From Candidatus Binatia bacterium (lineage in GTDB: Bacteria > Desulfobacterota > Binatia > UBA1149 > JAJCZL01): DNA of 64,000 nucleotides. The DNA lies in the NCBI GenBank assembly GCA_028278325.1, contig JANQEO010000425.1, positions 38,135 to 102,134 of the forward strand, given 5' to 3'. The position numbers were made by a program, and so were the translations under genes. Below are positions 22,404-32,494 of the stretch, in pieces (position 1 is the stretch's first letter; every line of letters begins with the position of its first letter). A model generated the notes under the pieces. The model was not told the DNA's origin, made no database searches, and saw only the letters and a list, made by a program, of their open reading frames with translations.

Positions 22404-23980
22404 GACTGCGCTGTTCCCCGCGTCTTGTAGAGTTTGTAGACGAGGCTGTCGACGAGAGCCTGCCAGCTCGCCTCCACGATGTTGTGCGATACGCCGACGG
22501 TGCCCCACCTGCCGTTGCTGTCCCCCGATTCGATCAGCACTCGCACGAGACTGCCCGTTTCACCGTGGTCGCTGAGTACGCGCACCTTGTAGTCGTGCAG
22601 GTGGACATCGTCTATCTCGGGGAAGAACTTCGACAACGCCTTTCGCAAGGCCAGATCCAGAGCGTTGACCGGACCGTTGCCGGTGGCCGCCGTGTGCTCG
22701 ATACGGCCGTCGGGACCTTCGATCATGACCGTGGCTTCCGAGGCTGTCGGCTCGTCATCACGCCGCTTCTCGTCGATCACGCGGAATCCGATCAAACGGA
22801 AGAAGCGCACGTTCGAGCGGAGATTCTTGTGCATGAGCAATTCGAATGACGCCTCGGCGCCTTCGAACTGAAAACCCACATTCTCCAACTCCTTGAGTTC
22901 CGACAGCAGGGACTGCAGCTCGTCAGCCCGCCCGTCGACGTCGATGCCGAACTGCTGAGCTTTGTACTCCACGTTGCTCCGTCCCGAGAGATCCGAAACC
23001 AAGACTCTTTGTTCGTTGCCGACCAGGGACGAGTCCACGTGTTCGTATGTATCGCGGTTCTTGCGCACCGCTGAGACGTGTAGCCCGCCCTTGTGGGCGA
23101 AGGCCGAGCGGCCTACGTAAGGCTGCTGCCGGTCGGGCTCGACATTGGCCAGTTCGTAGGCGAGACGCGACAGCTCGCCGAGCTTCTTGAGCTGGGCGGC
23201 AGTGACGCACCTACGGCCCATCTTGAGTTGGAGGTTGGGGACAACCGTACACAGGTCGGTGTTGCCGCAGCGTTCACCGAACCCGTTGATGGTACCCTGG
23301 ACATGAGTCGCGCCGGCCTCGACCGCTTGCAAGGAGTTCGCGACGGCCAGCCCCCCGTCGTTGTGACAGTGGATGCCGACTTCTATTCCGAGCGCGGCAG
23401 CCGCCTCAACGGCCTCAGTTATTTGGGCCGGCAGCGCGCCGCCACGCGTATCACAAAGGCAAAGTAGTGAGGCGCCGGCCTCGGCAGCTACCGACAAGCA
23501 TTCGAGGGCGTATTCGCGATTGGCGAGAAACCCGTCGAAGAAGTGTTCTGCGTCGAGAATCACTTTGTCGCGCCGGCGGCTAAGGTACCGGAACGTCTTC
23601 TCGATGAGGTCGAGGTTGGCCTTCAGGGAGATCCTGAGATCCTCACGGACCGTGAAATCCCAGGTCTTTGCCACGATCGTGACGACGGGTGTCTCGGCAG
23701 CCAACAGAGCCTTGAGGTTGGCGTCCTTGGAAGGCGTGGACTTGGGGCGCATGGTGGAGCCGAAGGCCGTAACCACCGCGTTCTTGAGGCCGAGCCCGCG
23801 CGCCCGTTCGAAGAAAGCGGCATCGCGGGGATTCGAACCCGGCCAGCCACCTTCGATGTAGCGCACGCCGACCTCGTCGAGCTTGCCGGCAATCGTGAGC
23901 TTGTCGTCGACGGTCAAGCTCACGCCTTCGCCCTGCGTTCCGTCGCGCAGGGTCGTATCGTAGATCTCGACCCTCTTCAT
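22400..23980 (-). CDS. cimA: (R)-citramalate synthase
   Basis: It condenses pyruvate with acetyl-CoA, opening the threonine-independent route to isoleucine. The catalytic TIM barrel begins EIYDTTLRDGTQGEG and has GIHCHNDGGLAVANS and THVQGTINGFGERCGN; the C-terminal LeuA dimerisation/regulatory domain covers about residues 390-520. Length (526) and the RDGTQGEG variant match CimA rather than 2-isopropylmalate synthase. ATG at 23980 is preferred to TTG at 23989. The lysC gene is directly upstream. Confidence 0.93.
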   Translation of the reverse strand: MKRVEIYDTTLRDGTQGEGVSLTVDDKLTIAGKLDEVGVRYIEGGWPGSNPRDAAFFERARGLGLKNAVVTAFGSTMRPKSTPSKDANLKALLAAETPVVTIVAKTWDFTVREDLRISLKANLDLIEKTFRYLSRRRDKVILDAEHFFDGFLANREYALECLSVAAEAGASLLCLCDTRGGALPAQITEAVEAAAALGIEVGIHCHNDGGLAVANSLQAVEAGATHVQGTINGFGERCGNTDLCTVVPNLQLKMGRRCVTAAQLKKLGELSRLAYELANVEPDRQQPYVGRSAFAHKGGLHVSAVRKNRDTYEHVDSSLVGNEQRVLVSDLSGRSNVEYKAQQFGIDVDGRADELQSLLSELKELENVGFQFEGAEASFELLMHKNLRSNVRFFRLIGFRVIDEKRRDDEPTASEATVMIEGPDGRIEHTAATGNGPVNALDLALRKALSKFFPEIDDVHLHDYKVRVLSDHGETGSLVRVLIESGDSNGRWGTVGVSHNIVEASWQALVDSLVYKLYKTRGTAQS

Positions 23981-23992
23981 CGTCGCCAAGGG

Positions 23993-25249
23993 TCAAGCCG
24001 GGCTTGCGGCCTTGGCCTCCCGGTCATCACCGATGAAAGCGTCGTGCAGCACGTTGACCGCGCGGTCGACCAGATCGACCTCTATCACGACGGATATCTT
24101 GATCTCGGATGTGGAGATCATCTGGATGTTGATCCCTTCCCCGGCCAGCACATCGAACATCCGCGAAGCGACTCCTGCGTGGCTGCGCATGCCCAGCCCG
24201 ACCACCGATACCTTGCCCACGTGCGGCGTGGAAATGAAGTTCTTGGCACCGACCTTGTCCACCACGGTCTTGATGATCGGCTCGACCTCGGCCAGGTCCT
24301 TGGCCGGCACGGTAAAGGTCAGATCGGTGCGGCCCGCCTCGCTGACGTTTTGTACGATCATGTCGACGACGATGCCGGCCTCGGCCAGCGGCACGAAGAC
24401 CGAAGCCGCCAACCCGGGAGAGTCAGGTATTCCCTGCACCGTCACCTTGGCCTCGTCGCGTTCGCAGGACACACCGGAAACGAGAACTTCTTCCATGTTT
24501 TCTTCCTCCGGGACCACCCAGGTTCCCTCGCTGTCGTCGAAGCTACTGCGCACGTGAAGGTTGACGCGGTATCGGCTCGCGAACTCCACGGAGCGGAGTT
24601 GAAGGACCTTGGCTCCGAGAGAAGCGAGTTCGAGCATCTCTTCGTGGCAGATTCGATCGAGCTTCGTAGCAGAGGGACAAACGCGCGGGTCCGTGGTGTA
24701 GACGCCGTTGACGTCGGTCAGGATCTCGCAGACGTCGGCTTTGAGCGCCGCAGCCAGTGCAACGGCACTGGTGTCGGAGCCGCCGCGACCGAGCGTGGTG
24801 ATGTTTTGCTCCTCGTCCACGCCCTGGAAGCCGGCTACAACCACGACACTGCCGCTGGAGAACGCCGACTCCACACGGGAAACGTCGATAGACCTTATGC
24901 GCGCGCGGCCGAACGAAGAATCGGTCGCTATGCGGATCTGATGTCCCAACAACGAGACCGCGGGAACGCCGATATGATGCAGAGCCATGGTAAGCAGCGC
25001 GGCCGATACCTGCTCACCGGTAGCGAGCACCGCATCGAGTTCGCGACGGTGAGGCTGGGGTGTGATCTGCTGAGACAGAGCGAGCAGGCGGTTCGTTTCG
25101 CCGGCCATGGCCGAGACCACCACGGCGAGCTCCTTGCCCTCGCTGTGATAGCGCTTGACCCGTTCGGCCACCGCACGGATGCGGTCGGGGCTGCCCACGG
25201 AGGTACCGCCGTACTTTTGGACTATCCTATGGGGGCTTTTCTTATCCAC
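23993..25249 (-). CDS. lysC: aspartate kinase
   Basis: The first enzyme of the lysine, threonine and methionine pathway. Kinase motifs: VQKYGGTSVG near the N-terminus, TLGRGGSDTSAVA, and TDVNGVYTTDPR. Two ACT domains follow from about residue 265, with the second beginning SVVGLGMRSHAGVASRMF; they normally bind lysine and/or threonine for feedback inhibition. 418 residues is a typical single-function LysC. GTG start overlaps the end of tsaE by 8 bases. Confidence 0.96.
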   Translation of the reverse strand: MDKKSPHRIVQKYGGTSVGSPDRIRAVAERVKRYHSEGKELAVVVSAMAGETNRLLALSQQITPQPHRRELDAVLATGEQVSAALLTMALHHIGVPAVSLLGHQIRIATDSSFGRARIRSIDVSRVESAFSSGSVVVVAGFQGVDEEQNITTLGRGGSDTSAVALAAALKADVCEILTDVNGVYTTDPRVCPSATKLDRICHEEMLELASLGAKVLQLRSVEFASRYRVNLHVRSSFDDSEGTWVVPEEENMEEVLVSGVSCERDEAKVTVQGIPDSPGLAASVFVPLAEAGIVVDMIVQNVSEAGRTDLTFTVPAKDLAEVEPIIKTVVDKVGAKNFISTPHVGKVSVVGLGMRSHAGVASRMFDVLAGEGINIQMISTSEIKISVVIEVDLVDRAVNVLHDAFIGDDREAKAASPA

Positions 25250-25763
25250 TATCGTCTTTCGCGAGCCGCTCCCTCAATTTGCTTGCGACGGTCGTCATCC
25301 CGTCGCCATGAAAGCTCAGCTTAACCGCCCTATCCTCAGCGGTTTCTATGGAAAATTCAACGCTTACAAAGCGCTCCGGGATTTCCCCCCGGTAGTATTC
25401 CCACCACTCCACCACCGTCAGCCCCGAGCCCTGAATCGCTTCGAGCAAGCCTATGTCGATCAGCGCGGTCTCGCATGCCTCGGGCGACATGTCTCCCAGT
25501 CGGTAGAGGTCGGCATGCACCAAGGTCTCGCGGCCCCCCTCGTACTCGACGAGGTACACGAAGGATGGGCTGCAAACCTGGTCGGGATCTATCCCGAGCC
25601 CGGAGGCAAAGCCTCTCACGAAGCAGGTTTTGCCGGCACCGAGGGGACCGCGGAGGCCGAGCACGGCCGGCGCAGGCAGGCACTCGGCCACGATCGCGCC
25701 GAACCGCTCGGTGTCTTCCGGCGACGCGGTGGAGAGGGAGATCTCTTCAGTAACGGAGGGCAT
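25242..25763 (-). CDS. tsaE: tRNA t6A biosynthesis ATPase TsaE
   Basis: A 173-residue P-loop ATPase that recycles the TsaB-TsaD complex in t6A formation at A37. Motifs: GPLGAGKTCFVRG (Walker A), SPSFVYLVEY, HADLYRL and VVEWWEYY. ATG at 25763 gives a normal-sized TsaE; the frame is open to 25961, but that lies within nnrD. It overlaps nnrD by 17 bases. Together with mtaB in the same array it serves the same A37 modification path. Confidence 0.95.
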   Translation of the reverse strand: MPSVTEEISLSTASPEDTERFGAIVAECLPAPAVLGLRGPLGAGKTCFVRGFASGLGIDPDQVCSPSFVYLVEYEGGRETLVHADLYRLGDMSPEACETALIDIGLLEAIQGSGLTVVEWWEYYRGEIPERFVSVEFSIETAEDRAVKLSFHGDGMTTVASKLRERLAKDDSG

Positions 25764-27354
25764 CGCCTGCGACGCCCTTGGCCAAGCGGGCGACTGCCGA
25801 GGGAACTCCGTCGGCGACTTCGGAAGCCAGCATGCCGGGAGCACCATAGTTCGCCGCGACCAGGTCTCCGGCGAGGCCATGAATGTAGACCGCGGTAGCG
25901 GCGGCGCGAAACGGATCGCCTTCGACCGCCAGAAGAGCGCCGGTGATGCCCGAGAGGACATCGCCCATGCCCGCAGTGGCCATGGCGGCGTTGCCCGAGT
26001 TGTTGAAGGCCAGACGCTTGCCGTTGGCGATGATCGTGGCCGCTCCCTTCAGGACGAGGGTGGCTTGAGGATGATGGGCGGCAAACGCCCTGCTCGACTC
26101 CAATCGCACCGATTGGATGTCGGCGGCCTCGCTTCCCATCAACCTGCCCATCTCACCGGGATGCGGCGTGAACACGACGGCCCCGCGCCCACGGCTCTGC
26201 CTGGACGAAAGGACCTTGCCTAAGTCCTCTCTCCTGTTCGCCAGCACGTTGAGGGCGTCTGCATCGATGACGAGCCGTGCGCCGGCGTCCTCGAGAAGCC
26301 CCCACACCAACTCCTCGGCTCCGTCGTGGATACCGAGTCCGGGACCCACCGCTACGCAGTCGAAGTTGGCAATGGACTGCTGCAGGTGCGACCAACAACC
26401 GCTAGCGACGAAACCGCTTCCGTCGTCGGCTACTTCCAGCATCATCGCTTCGGCGAAGGCGCCGTCCATGAACCCGCTCAACGCCGCCGGGCAGGCGACG
26501 GTGACCAGTCCGGCACCGGCTCTCAAAGCCCCACGAGCCGCCAGCAACGGCGCCCCCGTCTTGCCGGTCGAACCCCCGACGATCAGCACGTGCCCCTGCC
26601 GGCCCTTGTGAGTCGTCGCGCGACGCCGAGGCAACCATGACCGCGTGGTGCCGCGGTCGATCACCTGCCCGGTCGCTTCCAGGCCCGCCTCGGCATGGTC
26701 GGCAAGGCCGATGTCGGCGACGCAGACACGGCCCGAGTAATCGGGGCCCTCGCCCACGAACAGGCCGGGCTTTGCGCCCCCTAAGGTTATCGTCTCAGTG
26801 GCTACTACAGCTCTTCCCAGAGGGGCGCCCGAATCGGCGTCGAGTCCCGAGGGAATGTCTACGGAACTCACCGGAACTCTCGCCAGGTTGATCCTCTCGA
26901 TGAGTTCGGCCATGGGTCCTTCGACGGCTCGGTCGAGGCCGGTGCCGAGAAGCGCGTCTACGATGCGGTCGTAGCGCCCCGAGACAGAAGAGAGCAACTC
27001 CATACAGGATTCGGCGCCGACCACCGATCCTCCGCTCGCCTTCCAGCGCTCCAGGTTGGTGGCGCAATCGGAGTCCGGCGACGGCGGCTTCGGAAAGATG
27101 ACAGTGTCGACTCGCCAACCGTTGCGGGCGAGCTGACGGGCAATGACGAAACCGTCTCCGCCGTTGTTTCCGGGGCCGGCAACGATCAAAGCCGAGGGCT
27201 CGGTTCGTGATGCGGTCTCGATCAGGTGATCGGCGATCCTGGTCCCGGCGGTTTCCATCAACTCGAGAGAGTCGACTCCTGTTCGGATCGTGAACTCGTC
27301 GAGAGCCCGGACGGTCTCCCGTGAAAAAACCGGCGTGAAGTCAGCGGCGAGCAT
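25747..27354 (-). CDS. nnrD: bifunctional NAD(P)H-hydrate epimerase/ADP-dependent NAD(P)H-hydrate dehydratase
   Basis: It repairs hydrated NADH and NADPH. The N-terminal YjeF_N epimerase (about 1-215) has VAGPGNNGGDGFVIAR and SVDIPSGLDADSG; the C-terminal ribokinase-like dehydratase (about 230-530) has KGRQGHVLIVGGSTGKTGAPLLA, FTPHPGEMGRL and the ATP-site GMGDVLSGITGALLA. 535 residues fits the fused form common in bacteria. It overlaps pdxJ by 14 bases upstream and tsaE downstream; nnrD-tsaE is a frequent pair. Confidence 0.95.
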   Translation of the reverse strand: MLAADFTPVFSRETVRALDEFTIRTGVDSLELMETAGTRIADHLIETASRTEPSALIVAGPGNNGGDGFVIARQLARNGWRVDTVIFPKPPSPDSDCATNLERWKASGGSVVGAESCMELLSSVSGRYDRIVDALLGTGLDRAVEGPMAELIERINLARVPVSSVDIPSGLDADSGAPLGRAVVATETITLGGAKPGLFVGEGPDYSGRVCVADIGLADHAEAGLEATGQVIDRGTTRSWLPRRRATTHKGRQGHVLIVGGSTGKTGAPLLAARGALRAGAGLVTVACPAALSGFMDGAFAEAMMLEVADDGSGFVASGCWSHLQQSIANFDCVAVGPGLGIHDGAEELVWGLLEDAGARLVIDADALNVLANRREDLGKVLSSRQSRGRGAVVFTPHPGEMGRLMGSEAADIQSVRLESSRAFAAHHPQATLVLKGAATIIANGKRLAFNNSGNAAMATAGMGDVLSGITGALLAVEGDPFRAAATAVYIHGLAGDLVAANYGAPGMLASEVADGVPSAVARLAKGVAGDALRY

Positions 27355-28072
27355 CGGTCATCGCCTCCGCCATCTCGCGGGTAGCCTGTTCCATCCCAAC
27401 CATGATCGCACGCGCCACGATACTATGGCCGATGTTCAACTCCACCATCTCTGGCATGGCTGCGATCTCTCCGACATTGTCGAGGGTCAGGCCATGCCCG
27501 GCGTTGACCTGAAGGCCCCTTGCGCGGGCGTGTACTGCGGCGGCGCGGATCCGCTCCAGTTCTCTGCGCCGCTCCTCCTCGGTCTTGACCTCGGCATAAG
27601 CGCCGGTGTGGAGTTCGACGACCGGGACACCGATGGCCGCGGCTGCGTCGAGCTCGGCAGGCTCGGGGTCGATGAACAGGCTTATCGTTACGCCGCCGGC
27701 GCGTAGAGGCTCCAGGATCTCGGCCAGGCTCGACTCGTTGCCGGCCACCGCCAGGCCGCCTTCGGTGGTCAGTTCCTCGCGCTTCTCGGGAACCACGCAT
27801 ACGTCCTGGGGCATGATCTCGCGGGCGAGCTCCACGATCGCCGCGTCGGCGGCCATCTCCAGGTTGAGTTTGGTCGAAAGGACGTCCTTGAGCCGGCGCA
27901 CATCGGCGTCTTGGATGTGACGGCGGTCTTCGCGTAAGTGAACCGTGATTCCCTGCGCTCCCCCCTTCTCGGCCGCAAGGGCGGCTTCCACGGGGTCGGG
28001 ATAATCGGTGAGTCGCGCCTGCCTGATCGTGGCGACGTGGTCGACGTTGACGCCGAGCCTCAAGTCCGACAT
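27341..28072 (-). CDS. pdxJ: pyridoxine 5'-phosphate synthase
   Basis: PdxJ closes the pyridoxine ring from aminoacetone phosphate and deoxyxylulose phosphate. The sequence starts LRLGVNVDHVATIRQAR and has TVHLREDRRHIQ, VPEKREELTTEGGL and VNAGHGLTLDN, all conserved family segments. 243 residues, cytosolic. In related genomes acpS usually lies between pdxJ and nnrD; here the two overlap directly. Confidence 0.96.
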   Translation of the reverse strand: MSDLRLGVNVDHVATIRQARLTDYPDPVEAALAAEKGGAQGITVHLREDRRHIQDADVRRLKDVLSTKLNLEMAADAAIVELAREIMPQDVCVVPEKREELTTEGGLAVAGNESSLAEILEPLRAGGVTISLFIDPEPAELDAAAAIGVPVVELHTGAYAEVKTEEERRRELERIRAAAVHARARGLQVNAGHGLTLDNVGEIAAMPEMVELNIGHSIVARAIMVGMEQATREMAEAMTDARR

Positions 28073-28081
28073 CGGCTGCCC

Positions 28082-29467
28082 TCAGCCGAGATGGGTCTCG
28101 ATGGCTTGGGCTATTCGCCGGGCTTCCGCGTCGACTTGGTCGGAAGCTTCGCCTTCGACCATGACCCGGGCCAGGGGCTCAGTACCCGAGTAGCGAACCA
28201 GTACACGGCCCCTCTCCCCCAGAGTTTTGCGCACTTCTTCGATCACGCTTGCCACGCCATCGACGGTCTCCAGGGCCGGTTTTTCACGAACCTTAAGATT
28301 TATAAGTGTTTGGGGGAATTTAATGACAAAAGACTTCAACTCAGAGAGCGGGTTCCCGCTGGTTCTCATCTCGGTAAGCACCGAAAGCGCGGTCGCCATG
28401 CCGTCACCGGTGGTTGTGTTGTCGAGGCATACGATGTGGCCGGACTGCTCCCCTCCCAGGTTGAATCCGCCCTCCCTCATACGTTCGACGACGTAGCGAT
28501 CGCCGACGGCCGTCCTCTCGAGCTTGATGCCGCGCTCCTTGAGGGCCACTTCCAGGCCTAGATTCGACATCACCGTGCCGACCAGAGTCCCTTGGTTGAG
28601 GTGTCCGCGGCCGTGCATCATCGACGCCAGGATCCCCATCATGTGATCGCCGTCGACTTCCTCGCCGAGTTCGTCGACCATGATGACCCGGTCGGCGTCG
28701 CCGTCCAGAGCCAGCCCGAGGTCGGCCCCCTCGCGCAGGACCCTCTCTCTCAACACGTCGGTGTGAAGAGCGCCGCATCCATCGTTGATGTTGAACCCGT
28801 CGGGGTCGGCTCCGATGGTGATTGTCTCGGCGCCCAATTCCTCCAGTACCACCGGCGCAACCCTGTAGGCCGCGCCGTTGGCGCAATCCACGACTACGCG
28901 GATGTCCTCAAGGGTCTGCTCACGCGGGACAACGTTCTTGAGGAATACGTTGTAGCGGCCGCCGGCGTCTTCGATACGAAAGGCCTTGCCGATTCCGCCG
29001 GCAGTAGGACGAAAACGCTCGATCTCCTTGCCGAATACCAGTTGCTCTATCTCGTGCTCTGCCGAGTCCGGCAACTTGAAGCCGTCCGGGCCGAAGAACT
29101 TGATCCCGTTGTCCTCGAAGGGGTTGTGAGAGGCTGAAATCGCCACACCTGCATCGGCACGCAGGCTCCTCGTCAGAAAGGCTATGCCCGGGGTCGGCAT
29201 GGGCCCGACAAGGAGTACATCGACACCCATGGAGCACAGGCCGGAAGCCAGGGCGGTCTCGATCATGTACCCGGAGATCCGCGTGTCCTTGCCGATCACG
29301 ATCTTGTGGCGGTGATCGCTGGCCGTCTGGAAGTAGAGTCCAACGGCACGGCCGAGACGGAGAATGGTCTCGGGCGTCATTGGTTCGATATTGGCGACGC
29401 CACGAATACCGTCCGTGCCGAACAGGTGGCGCTCGAACTCGGTGTCTGTTTTCGGCTCGGGGTTCAC
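28082..29467 (-). CDS. glmM: phosphoglucosamine mutase
   Basis: GlmM interconverts glucosamine-6-phosphate and glucosamine-1-phosphate for peptidoglycan and LPS. The catalytic phosphoserine loop is ISASHNPFEDNG, the metal loop LDGDADRV, the sugar-binding loop GGEQSGHI and the phosphate loop RYSGTEPLARV. 461 residues. GTG start in a GTGA overlap with the upstream ybbR-like gene. The cdaA-ybbR-glmM order is classic; in other bacteria CdaA and GlmM interact and tie cell-wall supply to c-di-AMP. Confidence 0.97.
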   Translation of the reverse strand: MNPEPKTDTEFERHLFGTDGIRGVANIEPMTPETILRLGRAVGLYFQTASDHRHKIVIGKDTRISGYMIETALASGLCSMGVDVLLVGPMPTPGIAFLTRSLRADAGVAISASHNPFEDNGIKFFGPDGFKLPDSAEHEIEQLVFGKEIERFRPTAGGIGKAFRIEDAGGRYNVFLKNVVPREQTLEDIRVVVDCANGAAYRVAPVVLEELGAETITIGADPDGFNINDGCGALHTDVLRERVLREGADLGLALDGDADRVIMVDELGEEVDGDHMMGILASMMHGRGHLNQGTLVGTVMSNLGLEVALKERGIKLERTAVGDRYVVERMREGGFNLGGEQSGHIVCLDNTTTGDGMATALSVLTEMRTSGNPLSELKSFVIKFPQTLINLKVREKPALETVDGVASVIEEVRKTLGERGRVLVRYSGTEPLARVMVEGEASDQVDAEARRIAQAIETHLG

Positions 29468-29874
29468 TGACTCGCCTCTTCGAGACTTAGCAAGAATACA
29501 CCGGGTGAAGCCCGAATCATACGGGCGCTGTCCGGAACTCCCAGATCGTGCACATCGACCTCGAACTTCGCGACACCGGCACCCATACCTGAAAGGTCAT
29601 AGTGAAGCGACAGGTCCTGTTCGGCAAGATCTCCCACTGTCCGCTTGGGACCGGTCAGCCAAACCGTGACGACGGTAACAGGAGGCGGGTCGTCGCCGAT
29701 CTCGAGACCGTCGGGGACGCTGCCGAAGGTCACGGGCACCCTCGCAACCAGCTCGACTTCCCTGACGCTGTCGTAGACCACGTACCAGAGCAGGCAAGCC
29801 AGCATCAACGATAGGACCTTGAGCCAGAAGTTGCGCGTTACCAGCGCCCGCAGACGTGCCAGGTCGAACTTCAC
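29464..29874 (-). CDS. YbbR/CdaR-like membrane protein, short form
   Basis: A 136-residue protein with one N-terminal membrane helix (FWLKVLSLMLACLLWYVV) and a single extracytoplasmic YbbR-type beta domain (RVPVTFGSVPDGLEI, VTVVTVWLTGPKRTV). Firmicute CdaR has about four such domains; one or two are usual in deltaproteobacterial forms. It lies between cdaA and glmM with 4-base overlaps at both ends, so it is probably the regulator of the diadenylate cyclase. The GTG start sits in the GTGA overlap. Confidence 0.85.
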   Translation of the reverse strand: MKFDLARLRALVTRNFWLKVLSLMLACLLWYVVYDSVREVELVARVPVTFGSVPDGLEIGDDPPPVTVVTVWLTGPKRTVGDLAEQDLSLHYDLSGMGAGVAKFEVDVHDLGVPDSARMIRASPGVFLLSLEEASQ

Positions 29875-30620
29875 GATCCCAGCATCTCCGTAAGGCTCTG
29901 TCTCAACGTGCCGGTATCCATGCCCCGGGTGATGTGGCCCTCTACGACCAAAGAGATGTTCTGGTCTTCTTCCGAGACTACCAAGGCGATGGCATCGGTT
30001 TCCTCAGTCAGGCCGATGGCGGCGCGGTGACGCGTTCCGAGGGTGCGGGCGACGTTGGGGTTCGTGGTGAGCGGCAGCAGACAGCCCGCGGCGTCGACCC
30101 TGTTTCCGGTCACGATGGCCGCACCATCGTGTATGGGCGAGTCGTCGGCGAAGATGGCCGGAAAGATCTCACGAGAGACACGGGCATCCAACTCGGTGCC
30201 GGCCTCTACGTACTCGTTCAGACCTACCTTGCGCTGGATGACGATTATGCTGCCCAGCTTCTTGTTGGCCAGGGCAACGACTCCCTTGACTATCTCTTCG
30301 ATGGTCTGGGAGCGTTCGACATGGCGGCGGTTGCGAAACACCGTGCCGCGCCCGACGGTCACGAGGAAACGGCGGATGTCGTGTTGAAAGATCACCACCG
30401 CGAAAATGAGTATGTAAGTAATGAGCTGATCGAAAAGCCACGAGGTCGTGTGCAATTCGAAACGGCGGGCGAGCAGGTAGACGGCTAGAATGACGCCGAC
30501 ACCGATCAACATGCTGGCCGCCCTCGTGCCGCGGACCAGCAGCAGGCCCTGATAGATTAGAAAGCCGATTACGCCGATATCGAGGACATCGGCCCAGGTT
30601 ATGGAGACGAATGGCTCCAG
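29871..30620 (-). CDS. cdaA: diadenylate cyclase CdaA
   Basis: CdaA makes c-di-AMP from two ATP. The DAC domain carries DDSPIHDGAAIV (DGA motif) and GTRHRAAIG (RHR motif). The first standard start is ATG at 30512, but upstream in frame lies clear CdaA sequence, FVSITWADVLDIGVIGFLIY then QGLLLVRGTRAA, forming the first of three expected membrane helices. I therefore place the start at CTG 30620 (reading L/M-EPFVSITW), 2 bases after the ftsH stop; no ATG, GTG or TTG occurs in between. With that start the protein has 249 residues, normal for CdaA. A CTG start is inference. Confidence 0.88.
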   Translation of the reverse strand: MEPFVSITWADVLDIGVIGFLIYQGLLLVRGTRAASMLIGVGVILAVYLLARRFELHTTSWLFDQLITYILIFAVVIFQHDIRRFLVTVGRGTVFRNRRHVERSQTIEEIVKGVVALANKKLGSIIVIQRKVGLNEYVEAGTELDARVSREIFPAIFADDSPIHDGAAIVTGNRVDAAGCLLPLTTNPNVARTLGTRHRAAIGLTEETDAIALVVSEEDQNISLVVEGHITRGMDTGTLRQSLTEMLGS

Positions 30621-30622
30621 CT

Positions 30623-32449
<1,827 letters not shown>

Positions 32450-32494
32450 TGGTCAGCGGCTAATCGATTCGAATCCAAAGAAAATTAACACGGC

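Noticed and set aside
23543..25324. 593-codon plus-strand frame opposite cimA and lysC
   Set aside because: It is antisense to two clearly recognised genes; long antisense frames are expected at this GC content. The same applies to 30740-32416, 35719-37581, 16931-18331 and 62829-63860.
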